Position numbers and translations under genes: made by a program
Part shown: positions 21,795-27,020 of the stretch, one piece after another
Numbering within the stretch: the first letter of the stretch is position 1
Layout of the letters: each line of letters starts with the position of its first letter
Notes under the pieces: model-generated
The model's database searches: none
What the model was told of the DNA's origin: nothing
What the model saw: the letters and a program-made list of their open reading frames with translations, nothing else
Origin: a virus
DNA: 27,020 bases
Direction: 5' to 3' (one strand)
Virus record (IMG/VR): IMGVR_UViG_3300044712_000869
Coordinates: 1 to 27,020 of that record

Positions 21795-23074
21795 TTGCGA
21801 TAGTCTGACAGTCCTAATGCTTTCATTGCCGGTTCCGTTATATTGCCCTGTAGGTCAGCAAGTGGCATAAGTCCCGCACCTTCATAGATCTGATCCATTG
21901 CCGGGTCGGGAAGCATCTCATAACCGAGAGCCTCACGGATCTCATTTTTGGTAAATGACCTGGCGAGTGTCATCCACTGCACCAGGTCAAGTTTGTTGCC
22001 TTGCAGACAATCGATGCCGGAATAATCGGCCTGTAACGTGTGGCCATCTTCCCCAAACTGAGGAGCAAGCCATGCGGTAAGTTTTTCCAGGTAGGCATTA
22101 AGGGATGGCTGGATAGCATTGCGCCATAACGCCCTTTCTGCTTCAGTGTAGTTGTTGTATGTCCTGTCCTGACTGCCCGATAAGAGCTGCGACGGGACGT
22201 TGAAGGCATCACAGAGGTTACCCTTGTAAATGCCTAATGCTTTCAATATCTCAAGCTCTACAACGGTGAGACCCATCTTTGTAAAGCTGGTCAGGTTGTT
22301 GACGACTGATAGATCCCCTTTCTTCTGATCCCTCTTGAACTTGGCCTTGAGTTCTGACTGTTGCAGTTTGCTTAACTCATTAGGCATATTAGCCTCTCCC
22401 ATCATGGTAAGTAGTCCCCATGCACCCATATTTTTGAAGCTCTTCACAAGTGCATCATAGCCGTCTGAAGATCCTGTAACTGATTTAATGAGGGGACGGA
22501 GCCGGGACATTCCCCGGAGGTGGCCGCCTGTCTGGTCATACTCAGGGTTGAACTCCTTCCAGTGCATGACCTGATCTTTGGTGTAGCCTTCTCCATCTTT
22601 ATGAATAGGGTAAAAGAAATAACCTTCGACAGGATTGAAGAAGGTTCCGAGCTTTAGACCTACATACTTAGGCGGCAGCTGATCAAGTCTTAATGGTTTA
22701 TTAGCGTTTAACCCGTTAGGCACACTCTGCGATGCGGTAAAGGACTCCCCGAAGATGTAGTAATACGACATTGCTGCTTCAATCAGTTCCGCCCTGCCCT
22801 GATAAGGGTTCGGGTTATTAAGCAGTGCAATCATCTTACCTCCCGGCACCTCTTCCCCGTTCTTGTCATACTGGTAAATTGGAACAGTCGAAGCAGGTTC
22901 AACTATCTTGTTAATGACCGTAAACACATCATTATTATCAAGATAGCTGGCTAAAAATGTATCATTATCGGGGCTGGGGTAGCTGGTGTTGGTGCCTATC
23001 AGACGCAAAAGATATGTGTCCAGCGGGTTCGGCTGTCCCTGGAGACGTTGAAACAGATCAGTGATAAAACTCAT
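21791..23074 (-). CDS. Portal protein (HK97 gp3-like)
   Basis: Start ATG at 23074; 427 aa. Recognisable portal features: NNDVFTVINKIVEPASTVPI (N-terminal helix), LLNNPNPYQGRAELIEAAMS YYYIFGESF, VMHWKEFNPEYDQTGGHLRG MSRLRPL, then FNVPSQLLSGSQDRTYNNYT EAERALW and a C-terminal FTKNEIREALG. Dodecameric ring at one capsid vertex through which DNA enters and leaves. Typical length (about 400-430). The 81 bp upstream hold TTGTAA repeats. Confidence 0.9.
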   Translation of the reverse strand: MSFITDLFQRLQGQPNPLDTYLLRLIGTNTSYPSPDNDTFLASYLDNNDVFTVINKIVEPASTVPIYQYDKNGEEVPGGKMIALLNNPNPYQGRAELIEAAMSYYYIFGESFTASQSVPNGLNANKPLRLDQLPPKYVGLKLGTFFNPVEGYFFYPIHKDGEGYTKDQVMHWKEFNPEYDQTGGHLRGMSRLRPLIKSVTGSSDGYDALVKSFKNMGAWGLLTMMGEANMPNELSKLQQSELKAKFKRDQKKGDLSVVNNLTSFTKMGLTVVELEILKALGIYKGNLCDAFNVPSQLLSGSQDRTYNNYTEAERALWRNAIQPSLNAYLEKLTAWLAPQFGEDGHTLQADYSGIDCLQGNKLDLVQWMTLARSFTKNEIREALGYEMLPDPAMDQIYEGAGLMPLADLQGNITEPAMKALGLSDYRK

Positions 23075-23107
23075 TCGCCGTCATTTGTTAGGGCAAATAA
23101 CAGCTTT

Positions 23108-23134
23108 TTGTAAGTAAATTACAACAGTTTGTAA
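23108..23134. promoter_or_regulatory. TTGTAA palindrome and extra half site before the portal gene
   Basis: TTGTAA (23108-23113), GTAAA, TTACAA (23119-23124) make a 6-bp palindrome with a 5-bp spacer; another TTTGTAA follows at 23128-23134. It lies in the 81-bp gap between the HTH mini-gene and the portal gene and uses the same core as the repeats at 1781-1827. Could be a protein-binding site; no clear promoter was found with it. Confidence 0.3.
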
Positions 23135-23155
23135 GTGATGGTGTCCATTAGTGGT

Positions 23156-23323
23156 CTACTCTTTGACTTCGATGACCCATATACCTTTCTTGCCCTGCAT
23201 CTTCCGGGCTTGGTGATTGGACGGCATGGTGTTTGACTCGCACCGCCTTTTGATTGTCCGGGCTGATACCCGCTTCCCATGTATGGCAAAGCGGTCAGCG
23301 TATTCCTGGGGGGTTAAAATCAT
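23156..23323 (-). CDS. HTH mini-protein, excisionase-like (55 aa)
   Basis: Frame from ATG at 23323, 3 bp after the terminase stop, to TAG at 23158-23156. LTPQEYADRFAIHGKRVSAR TIKRRCESNTMPSNHQARKM then GKKGIWVIEV has the pattern of Xis/MerR-like winged helix proteins: a sensor helix, TI.R recognition helix, a P in the wing, and a terminal beta hairpin with W.IEV. Small DNA-binding proteins of this kind occur near packaging genes of Bacteroidota phages, but excisionase function would be more usual near the attachment site. Binds DNA probably; role uncertain. Confidence 0.7.
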   Translation of the reverse strand: MILTPQEYADRFAIHGKRVSARTIKRRCESNTMPSNHQARKMQGKKGIWVIEVKE

Positions 23324-23326
23324 AGT

Positions 23327-24574
23327 TTATGCCATTACAAATTCAAACTTCGGTTTCTCATCCAGTAAATAAGTGATGCCCCAAACAAGGCTGTCAATGC
23401 GGTTCGGTGACTTGGCCCCGCTGTTCGGCACCCATGAGGTCATCTCATCCTCAAGTTTCTGCAAGCTCCCCACATGATGGATGCGGCCCTGGGAGTAAAG
23501 TAATGCGATAGGCTCGGCACGTGTGTACTTCCCCCGTGAGGCATGAACACCCGTGTATGGCATCTCACCACCTACGAGCTTCAGCACCGTCTCAATGTAG
23601 TCGCCCCCGTTGTTAATCTCACCCACGACCATATCGGCCTTGTGATCATCGTAAGCCGTAGCCACCCGCCGGGCTGTCTGATCCGGGCTGTACTTCCCTG
23701 TGTAGTCTGACAGCACATAGAAATGACCGTCCACACCCTTTGCAACGGGAATGATGCCTGTCTCATCTGAACTGTCGTTTGCTGTCACAGCCGGGTCAAC
23801 GGGTATGCATACACGTGTTAACTGTGGCGCTTCCTCTACCCGGTGCCTCTCTATCATGTCCCAGGTCCATAAAGCACCTTCCACATCATCGACAAACTCA
23901 CCAAATCTAAACCGCTTCTGCTGTCTTTCGGACAAGGTACCCAGCACCGAGTCAATGTAATCGGCTGGCAGGTTCTCAGCGTTGTCGTCCGGGTTAAGCC
24001 TCATGTGACTGTAAAGGGCTTTATTTAGTGGCTTATCCGTGTCAGGGTTGACGTTCTTGATAAAGACCTTATACACCCAATGGCTTGTGCTTGGCGGGTT
24101 GCAGTCAATGTATATGCGGTTGGTGAGGGATGTGTTCTGTGCAAGGCGGGTGGTAAGGATTGTAAAGGCTTGATAACTGACCTGGCTGGCTTCGTTGACA
24201 AAGATCGTTGCATATTCGTTACCCAGCACCTTCTCCGTCCTGTCCTTGTCGTCAAGCCCCCCGATCCATATCTGCGAGCCGTTATGAAATTCCAGGAACC
24301 AATCTGTTTTGTTCTCTTGTGGCTTCACACCGGGGAAGCAAAGGGATAAGACTTTAGGTATCGTATCATGCCAGAGGGATTGTTTGGCGTGGTTGAACGC
24401 AAATCGGCAAATCAAATGTCTGGATCCCGGTGCCTTTAAGCATCTTAGTATGATTTGTCTTATTATGATAAAAGACTTTCCGCTACGGGAGCCGCCAAAT
24501 AGCATGGTAAACTTTGCTTCATCAGCCATGAGCCTTACTGCCTCCCTTTGCTTTGCGGTCTTTACGAAGGTCAT
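23327..24574 (-). CDS. terL: Terminase large subunit
   Basis: The ATG at 24574 is chosen because it overlaps the TGA of the zinc-finger mini-gene (ATGA); an ATG at 24643 would add 23 residues that lie inside that gene. 415 aa. Walker A GGSRSGKS at 27-34; Walker B IFVNEAS at 124-130 with Asn in place of the usual Asp, as in some terminases; coupling motif IDCNPPS near 156-162. Nuclease motifs D260 (PVDPAV), E319 (VVGEINNGGDY) and D394 (NRIDSLVWG). It packages DNA through the portal by ATP hydrolysis and cuts concatemers. Sequence style resembles Terminase_6-type large subunits. Confidence 0.9.
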   Translation of the reverse strand: MTFVKTAKQREAVRLMADEAKFTMLFGGSRSGKSFIIIRQIILRCLKAPGSRHLICRFAFNHAKQSLWHDTIPKVLSLCFPGVKPQENKTDWFLEFHNGSQIWIGGLDDKDRTEKVLGNEYATIFVNEASQVSYQAFTILTTRLAQNTSLTNRIYIDCNPPSTSHWVYKVFIKNVNPDTDKPLNKALYSHMRLNPDDNAENLPADYIDSVLGTLSERQQKRFRFGEFVDDVEGALWTWDMIERHRVEEAPQLTRVCIPVDPAVTANDSSDETGIIPVAKGVDGHFYVLSDYTGKYSPDQTARRVATAYDDHKADMVVGEINNGGDYIETVLKLVGGEMPYTGVHASRGKYTRAEPIALLYSQGRIHHVGSLQKLEDEMTSWVPNSGAKSPNRIDSLVWGITYLLDEKPKFEFVMA

Positions 24575-24735
24575 GGCAAATATACCGTAGGTAGTGTTAA
24601 TCTCATGAACTTCTGATGGTGCTTGCGGTATCCGGTATTGCATTTATGAGCAAGCGGACGAACAAAAAACCTCCCGCAATATTGGCACTGCACAGTTGCC
24701 TCTTTAAATATCTCTTTGCCCTTATTGCCTTTCAT
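24571..24735 (-). CDS. Zinc-finger mini-protein between terminase genes (54 aa)
   Basis: Frame from ATG at 24735 to TGA at 24573-24571. Both ends are ATGA overlaps: with the small terminase stop upstream and with the large terminase start downstream, so it is almost certainly translated. CQYCGRFFVRPLAHKC gives C17, C20, H30 and C32, a C-X2-C-X9-H-X-C metal site, followed by basic NTGYRKHHQKFMR. A small nucleic-acid-binding zinc finger is likely. It could work with the terminase or simply be a packaged accessory. I do not recognise a named family. Confidence 0.8.
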   Translation of the reverse strand: MKGNKGKEIFKEATVQCQYCGRFFVRPLAHKCNTGYRKHHQKFMRLTLPTVYLP

Positions 24736-25181
24736 GCTTTTGCGTCGTCGGAGTCGAAGTGAAGCGTTATGCCCCCTGAGTGTTCTACCTTCTGACTGTC
24801 ACCAAGTCCTTGCATCCTTGCCACAAGGTTGGAATTATAAAGCCCGACAATAGCACCTTCATACTGCTGATTGTCTATTATAGTCTCTATCTTACGCATG
24901 ATTACCTGATAATCTTCTGGTGCCGACAACTTAAAATTCTCATACCAATGCTCAGAGGCATCACAAAAAATGCAAAACCCTTTTCTTGTAAAGGGTCGCA
25001 TTAATCTCACTTCATTAACATTTCTTGTTCCTTTGTTGTCTTCCGCTATAATTGGATTGTCGTAACAAGACTGAAAATAATCACAAGCTGCTTCCCATAA
25101 TAGCGCGGGAGTCGTAAACAACTTATCCTTCCCGTGCTTACTTCTTAATTTCCAAAACTGATTTCCTTTAGGTGCTGCCAT
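24732..25181 (-). CDS. terS: Terminase small subunit (P22 gp3-like)
   Basis: Start ATG at 25181; 149 aa. MAAPKGNQFWKLRSKHGKDK, then LLWEAACDYFQSCYDNP, RPFTRKGFCIFCDASEHWYE NF, and IETIIDNQQYEGAIVGLYNS NLVARMQGLGD follow the GP3_package family of DNA-packaging proteins: an N-terminal GN.FW motif, an HTH-like T.KGFC.F segment, and a final helix ending in a GL-D pattern. It recognises the packaging site and recruits the large subunit. The C-terminus (HFDSDDAKA) is acidic. Followed by the zinc-finger gene and terL. Confidence 0.8.
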   Translation of the reverse strand: MAAPKGNQFWKLRSKHGKDKLFTTPALLWEAACDYFQSCYDNPIIAEDNKGTRNVNEVRLMRPFTRKGFCIFCDASEHWYENFKLSAPEDYQVIMRKIETIIDNQQYEGAIVGLYNSNLVARMQGLGDSQKVEHSGGITLHFDSDDAKA

Positions 25182-25183
25182 CG

Positions 25184-25414
25184 CTATGATTTAATTTGAT
25201 AATCACAGGTCACTTTATATGGTGGCTCGTAATGAGGAAAAGACTGATCGGATTGAAATGTTGTTTCAGTAACCGTTACTGTTCCGGCACCATGACAGAC
25301 CGGGCAGGTAATATATGGGTTTGTGCAGTTCGGGTTATCCATTATCTGACCCTTGCCGTTACAGTGGTCGCAAATCTTTGGATAAGTTTTGATAGTTGTT
25401 GTCATGCCATTCAT
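25184..25414 (-). CDS. DnaJ-type zinc-ribbon protein
   Basis: The frame can start at a TTG (25423), ATG 25414 or ATG 25405; ATG 25414 gives 76 aa. CDHCNGKGQIMD and CPVCHGAGTVTV are two CxxCxGxG motifs as in the cysteine-rich domain of DnaJ, separated by about 20 residues, forming one zinc site. The rest has no J domain. Such single zinc-ribbon proteins are frequent small phage genes and may bind RNA, DNA or protein. First gene of the packaging operon, 2 bp before terS. Function unknown. Confidence 0.75.
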   Translation of the reverse strand: MNGMTTTIKTYPKICDHCNGKGQIMDNPNCTNPYITCPVCHGAGTVTVTETTFQSDQSFPHYEPPYKVTCDYQIKS

Positions 25415-25420
25415 GTATTG

Positions 25421-25449
25421 CAAACATAAAGGCGCAATATACTAACAAA
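25421..25449 (-). promoter_or_regulatory. Possible promoter for the packaging/late operon
   Basis: On the minus strand TATGTTTG (25428-25421) matches TAnnTTTG. A TTTG at 25449-25446 lies 17 bp upstream, shorter than the usual 19-21. The -7 box lies so close to ATG 25414 that the transcript would be almost leaderless, or translation starts at ATG 25405. Confidence 0.4.
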
Positions 25450-25526
25450 AGGTTATAAAAACAACTGTTTGTAAAGAAAGATATTAACGAATTGTAAGCG
25501 GGAGAAATAAAAGGGAGGGCAGAAGG

Positions 25527-25733
25527 TTAAAAAGGATAGATAGTGTGAAAGTCAAAAGCTGCCTGTCCCGCAGAGATGCGGAGAGATGCCCTCCCGTTGT
25601 TACCGTTCCACAATCGCCCGTCTCGTATGTACGGGGGTCTTGCATTGAATGGTTGTATCATTATGTAAAGAACTGTCTTCTGCTCGGTCTCAACGCGTCT
25701 ATATTGACCGAGCAAGTGGGAAGGTTTCTGCAT
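25527..25733 (-). CDS. Doubtful small ORF (68 aa)
   Basis: ATG at 25733 to TAA at 25529-25527. The product (MQKPSHLLGQYRRVETEQKT and following) is Arg and Asn-rich with no domain, hydrophobic segment or Cys pair. It runs through three of the inverted repeats of this region, which argues that the sequence is shaped by RNA or DNA structure rather than by coding. Included because it is the longest ATG frame in the gap; it is probably not a gene. Confidence 0.2.
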   Translation of the reverse strand: MQKPSHLLGQYRRVETEQKTVLYIMIQPFNARPPYIRDGRLWNGNNGRASLRISAGQAAFDFHTIYPF

Positions 25734-25813
25734 ATCCGGTTATTGGTGAAGCCTACAAACAACGTATCGTCCGACTCTAAGCAGTTCTTACGGTATGCTG
25801 TCGAGTACCTTTC

Positions 25814-25845
25814 AAAGAAAAGCGGTGTTTCCACTACCACACCGC
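25814..25845 (-). terminator. Probable intrinsic terminator after the tRNA gene
   Basis: On the minus strand GCGGTGT (25845-25839), 10-nt loop, ACACCGC (25828-25822), then TTTTCTTT (25821-25814). A 7-bp GC-rich stem with a T-rich tail 54 bp downstream of the tRNA 3' end. Confidence 0.6.
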
Positions 25846-25898
25846 ACAGGGATTAGTTTTAAAGGGCCGTTACTTTTTTCATCTTTCGTTTGGCCTTG

Positions 25899-25971
25899 AG
25901 CCTCCAGCAGGGAATGATCCCGCGACATTCCGCTTACAGGGCGGATGCTCTACCAACTGAGCTATGGAGGC
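25899..25971 (-). tRNA. tRNA-Thr(TGT), unusual loops
   Basis: Complete cloverleaf on the minus strand, 73 nt: acceptor GCCTCCA/TGGAGGC (7 bp), TA, D arm GCTC/GAGC with AGTTGGTA, anticodon stem TCCGC/GCGGA, variable ATGTC, T stem GCGGG/CCTGC (one G-T), discriminator T, no encoded CCA. The anticodon loop CCTGTAA gives TGT (Thr, ACA codon), but position 33 is C instead of the near-universal T. The T loop ATCATTC lacks T54 and A58. The stems are intact, so the gene is probably maintained, but it may be a diverging phage tRNA. Confidence 0.8.
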
Positions 25972-25979
25972 AGTATTTC

Positions 25980-26068
25980 AAAAAACAAAAGCAGGGGCAA
26001 AAAACATGAAACATGAATCACCTAAAACTTAACCCTGTGGGAGATCCCCTAACTCCCGGCCCCTGCTT
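25980..26068 (-). terminator. Long-loop terminator-like inverted repeat
   Basis: AAGCAGGGGC (minus strand, 26068-26059) and GCCCCTGCTT (25998-25989) form a perfect 10-bp stem with 60 nt between, followed by TTGTTTTTT. The upstream arm lies in the last codons of the 26029-26220 gene. The loop contains a further GGGAG/CTCCC hairpin. It would end the transcript of that gene just before the tRNA, unless the tRNA is cut from a read-through RNA. Confidence 0.45.
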
Positions 26069-26220
26069 ATATCTTCTTTGATTAACTCGTTTATCTGATC
26101 TACAGTGTCACACGTATCTTCTCTTTGCTTCTGGGACAGATCCCCGAAGTCCTCACTGCGAACGTATGACAAAAACATCTGAAACAAAACATCTCCTGGA
26201 GTAATGGTTGTCGTTTGCAT
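26029..26220 (-). CDS. Small hypothetical protein (63 aa)
   Basis: The frame can be extended to a TTG at 26322, but that part holds the promoter, so ATG 26220 is chosen (MQTTTITPGDVLFQMFLSYV). The protein is acidic and helical (FGDLSQKQREDTCDTVDQIN ELIKEDISRG) without membrane segment. A good -7 box lies 36 bp upstream and a terminator-like repeat overlaps its end, so it appears to be a single-gene transcript. Function unknown. Confidence 0.5.
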   Translation of the reverse strand: MQTTTITPGDVLFQMFLSYVRSEDFGDLSQKQREDTCDTVDQINELIKEDISRGRELGDLPQG

Positions 26221-26255
26221 AGCGTTTAACAGAATTATAAGAACATTGACGCTAA

Positions 26256-26263
26256 CAAAGATA
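26256..26263 (-). promoter_or_regulatory. -7 promoter element TATCTTTG
   Basis: A perfect TAnnTTTG box, identical to the one at 2867-2874, lies 36 bp upstream of ATG 26220. No TTTG is found at the -33 position, so strength is uncertain. A TTTGTAA (plus strand, 26290-26296) lies close upstream. Confidence 0.5.
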
Positions 26264-26327
26264 AACAATATTTGAATATATAACTGCACTTTGTAACTTA
26301 TTTTTACTCCTTTTGTTAACAATTTTA

Positions 26328-26441
26328 AACTCCCCGACCCGGACCCCTCCTGACCGCCAGCCGTTTCGGTAACCGCCTAACCTCATATATCAATGACAAC
26401 TCTATGCGTTAGCTGTATCAACTGCCGGTGGCCGGGGAGTT
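26328..26441 (-). repeat. 9-bp inverted repeat enclosing a GC-rich non-coding segment
   Basis: AACTCCCCG (26328-26336) and CGGGGAGTT (26433-26441) are exact complements 96 bp apart, with a smaller CCG-TTT-CGG hairpin inside. The enclosed DNA is richer in G and C than the surroundings. It starts just after the stop of the 26445-26609 gene. A basic 44-codon frame (ATG 26386 to TAG 26252) crosses it but has no support. Possible 3' structure or small RNA. Confidence 0.4.
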
Positions 26442-26444
26442 GTG

Positions 26445-26609
26445 TTATTTAGGCTGTACGCTCCCTGTGTCAAATCTGCTCATAATGTCATTACATCTAC
26501 CGACGATATAAACAGGGATAACAATTAGCACTTTTAAAATCATTAAAATCCATGCTATTGGAATTGCTGCAATTTGCGCCCATAACGGGTAATCAGTTAA
26601 TTTTCTCAT
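26445..26609 (-). CDS. Small membrane protein (54 aa)
   Basis: Frame from ATG at 26609 to TAA at 26447-26445. MRKLTDYPLWAQIAAIPIAW then ILMILKVLIVIPVYIVG forms one long or two short hydrophobic helices between a basic start and a polar tail (RCNDIMSRFDTGSVQPK). It starts 25 bp after the lipoprotein gene and is probably co-transcribed with it. Function unknown; a small holin-like or accessory membrane protein is possible. Confidence 0.55.
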   Translation of the reverse strand: MRKLTDYPLWAQIAAIPIAWILMILKVLIVIPVYIVGRCNDIMSRFDTGSVQPK

Positions 26610-26634
26610 CTCTTCTATAATTTTGTTTCACATT

Positions 26635-27020
26635 TCACCTCGGACACACCATCGGGTTACAGTTACAAAAACTCTTTACATACAAGCTATCCGGTAAACT
26701 TTCAATGACCTTCACGAAAAATAGAGAGTCGGGACCGGTCAGGAAATAAGCATAGATGGCTGATACTTCATCCCGCTTCATAAACCGTTCAAAGGTATGT
26801 TTGTGCTGGTAACTGACAATCTCATCACCTGACTTGTTATGCAGGTAGTCAATGACTGTGAGTTCATCCGGGCCACATTTAAGGCGTTCAATAGTGTAGT
26901 CGGTATATACCTTCCAGTTGCGCTCCCTGTCCTCGTATTTGGTGCAGGAAAAGATCGCAAGAAGGCAAGTTATTATTATCACTGCCGCAGGGACAGCGAG
27001 TAATAACCAGGTTTTATCTT
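26635..27020 (-). CDS. Putative lipoprotein, 5' end outside window
   Basis: The frame is open to the window edge; an internal GTG at 26982 would cut the signal sequence, so the start probably lies beyond 27020. The visible part begins DKTWLLLAVPAAVIIITCLL AIFSCTKYEDRERN: a hydrophobic segment followed by a lipobox-like AIFSC, then an acidic polar domain with a late Cys cluster (KSFCNCNPMVCPR). This suggests an anchored envelope protein. Phage lipoproteins often block superinfection, but no family is recognised here. Confidence 0.6.
   Translation of the reverse strand, partial: DKTWLLLAVPAAVIIITCLLAIFSCTKYEDRERNWKVYTDYTIERLKCGPDELTVIDYLHNKSGDEIVSYQHKHTFERFMKRDEVSAIYAYFLTGPDSLFFVKVIESLPDSLYVKSFCNCNPMVCPR

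Larger units (their letters stand above)
25505..25850 (-). other. Structure-rich, mostly non-coding region upstream of the packaging operon
   Basis: Five inverted repeats lie in 345 bp: 25513-25520 with 25588-25595 (GGGAGGGC/GCCCTCCC, 67-nt insert, TTTTATTT beyond it on the minus strand); 25568-25581 (CCGCA/TGCGG, GAGA tetraloop); 25617-25621 with 25631-25635; 25681-25689 with 25706-25714 (9 bp); 25822-25828 with 25839-25845. No frame on either strand looks like a known protein. It may hold a structured RNA, or the cos/packaging site, which in HK97-type phages lies just upstream of terS. Confidence 0.4.

Noticed and set aside
25545-25856. Plus-strand 103-codon frame starting with GTG
   Set aside because: It runs through four inverted repeats, has no recognisable domain, is opposite to all neighbouring genes, and lacks a promoter-like sequence.
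1464-26296. TTTGTAA as a genome-wide operator motif
   Set aside because: It recurs in several intergenic gaps (1464, 1781, 1821, 23107, 23128, 25468, 26290) but also inside genes (for example near 1235, 4716, 18965 and 22274), so only the evenly spaced set and the palindrome were kept.
1-27020. CRISPR array, insertion sequence or defence island
   Set aside because: No regularly spaced repeats, transposase frames or recognisable defence genes were seen; nearly all frames fit phage structure, packaging or lysis.

Overview
The window is about 27 kb of a tailed-phage genome of the HK97-fold siphovirus type. Almost every gene is on the minus strand. The host is most likely a Bacteroidota bacterium. 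Three kinds of evidence point there: putative promoters of the Bacteroidota form (TTTG, about 19-20 bp, then TAnnTTTG), AT-rich leaders without Shine-Dalgarno sequences, and a FISUMP-type domain in a tail protein. Genes are packed tightly. At least a dozen junctions are ATGA, TGATG or TAATG stop/start overlaps, and I used these to choose starts.

Layout, left to right (transcription runs right to left). 1-1777: a leftward early operon with a small DNA-binding-like regulator, two small unknown proteins, and a coiled-coil protein that runs off the window and carries a perfect 141-bp tandem repeat. 1733-1982: a divergent control region with a short plus-strand remnant of an XRE-type repressor. 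2004-2897: two small genes with a strong promoter and a clean intrinsic terminator. 2941-3199: a probable attP site, made of the 5' half of a tRNA-Lys gene between two copies of a bipartite direct repeat that look like integrase arm sites. 3228-6718: lysis and host-interface cassette with a candidate unimolecular spanin, a Cys-pair mini-protein, a metallophosphoesterase, a holin-like protein, a TIGR02594-like endolysin, and several membrane or coiled-coil proteins. 6715-13417: tail tip and fibre proteins, including a sialidase-like Asp-box protein and a 975-residue protein with an apparently circularly permuted FISUMP domain. 13417-18547: tape measure, tail-assembly chaperone with a -1 frameshift on nine A residues, two tail-tube paralogues, and the neck proteins. 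18602-23074: head genes (a secreted protein of unknown role, major capsid, prohead protease, MuF-like protein, portal). 23156-25414: packaging genes (an HTH mini-protein, large terminase, a zinc-finger mini-protein, small terminase, a DnaJ-like zinc ribbon). 25424-26500: a poorly coding, structure-rich stretch with a tRNA-Thr and several inverted repeats. 26029-27020: small membrane and lipoprotein genes.

Together the genes give the full packaging, head, neck, tail and lysis programme of a temperate siphovirus. No integrase, polymerase or full-length repressor is visible; these would lie outside the window. An attP-like site inside the phage genes suggests a free or circular phage genome rather than a prophage edge. 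I found no CRISPR array, reverse transcriptase or transposon. All family assignments come from reading the translated sequences; no database search was run.
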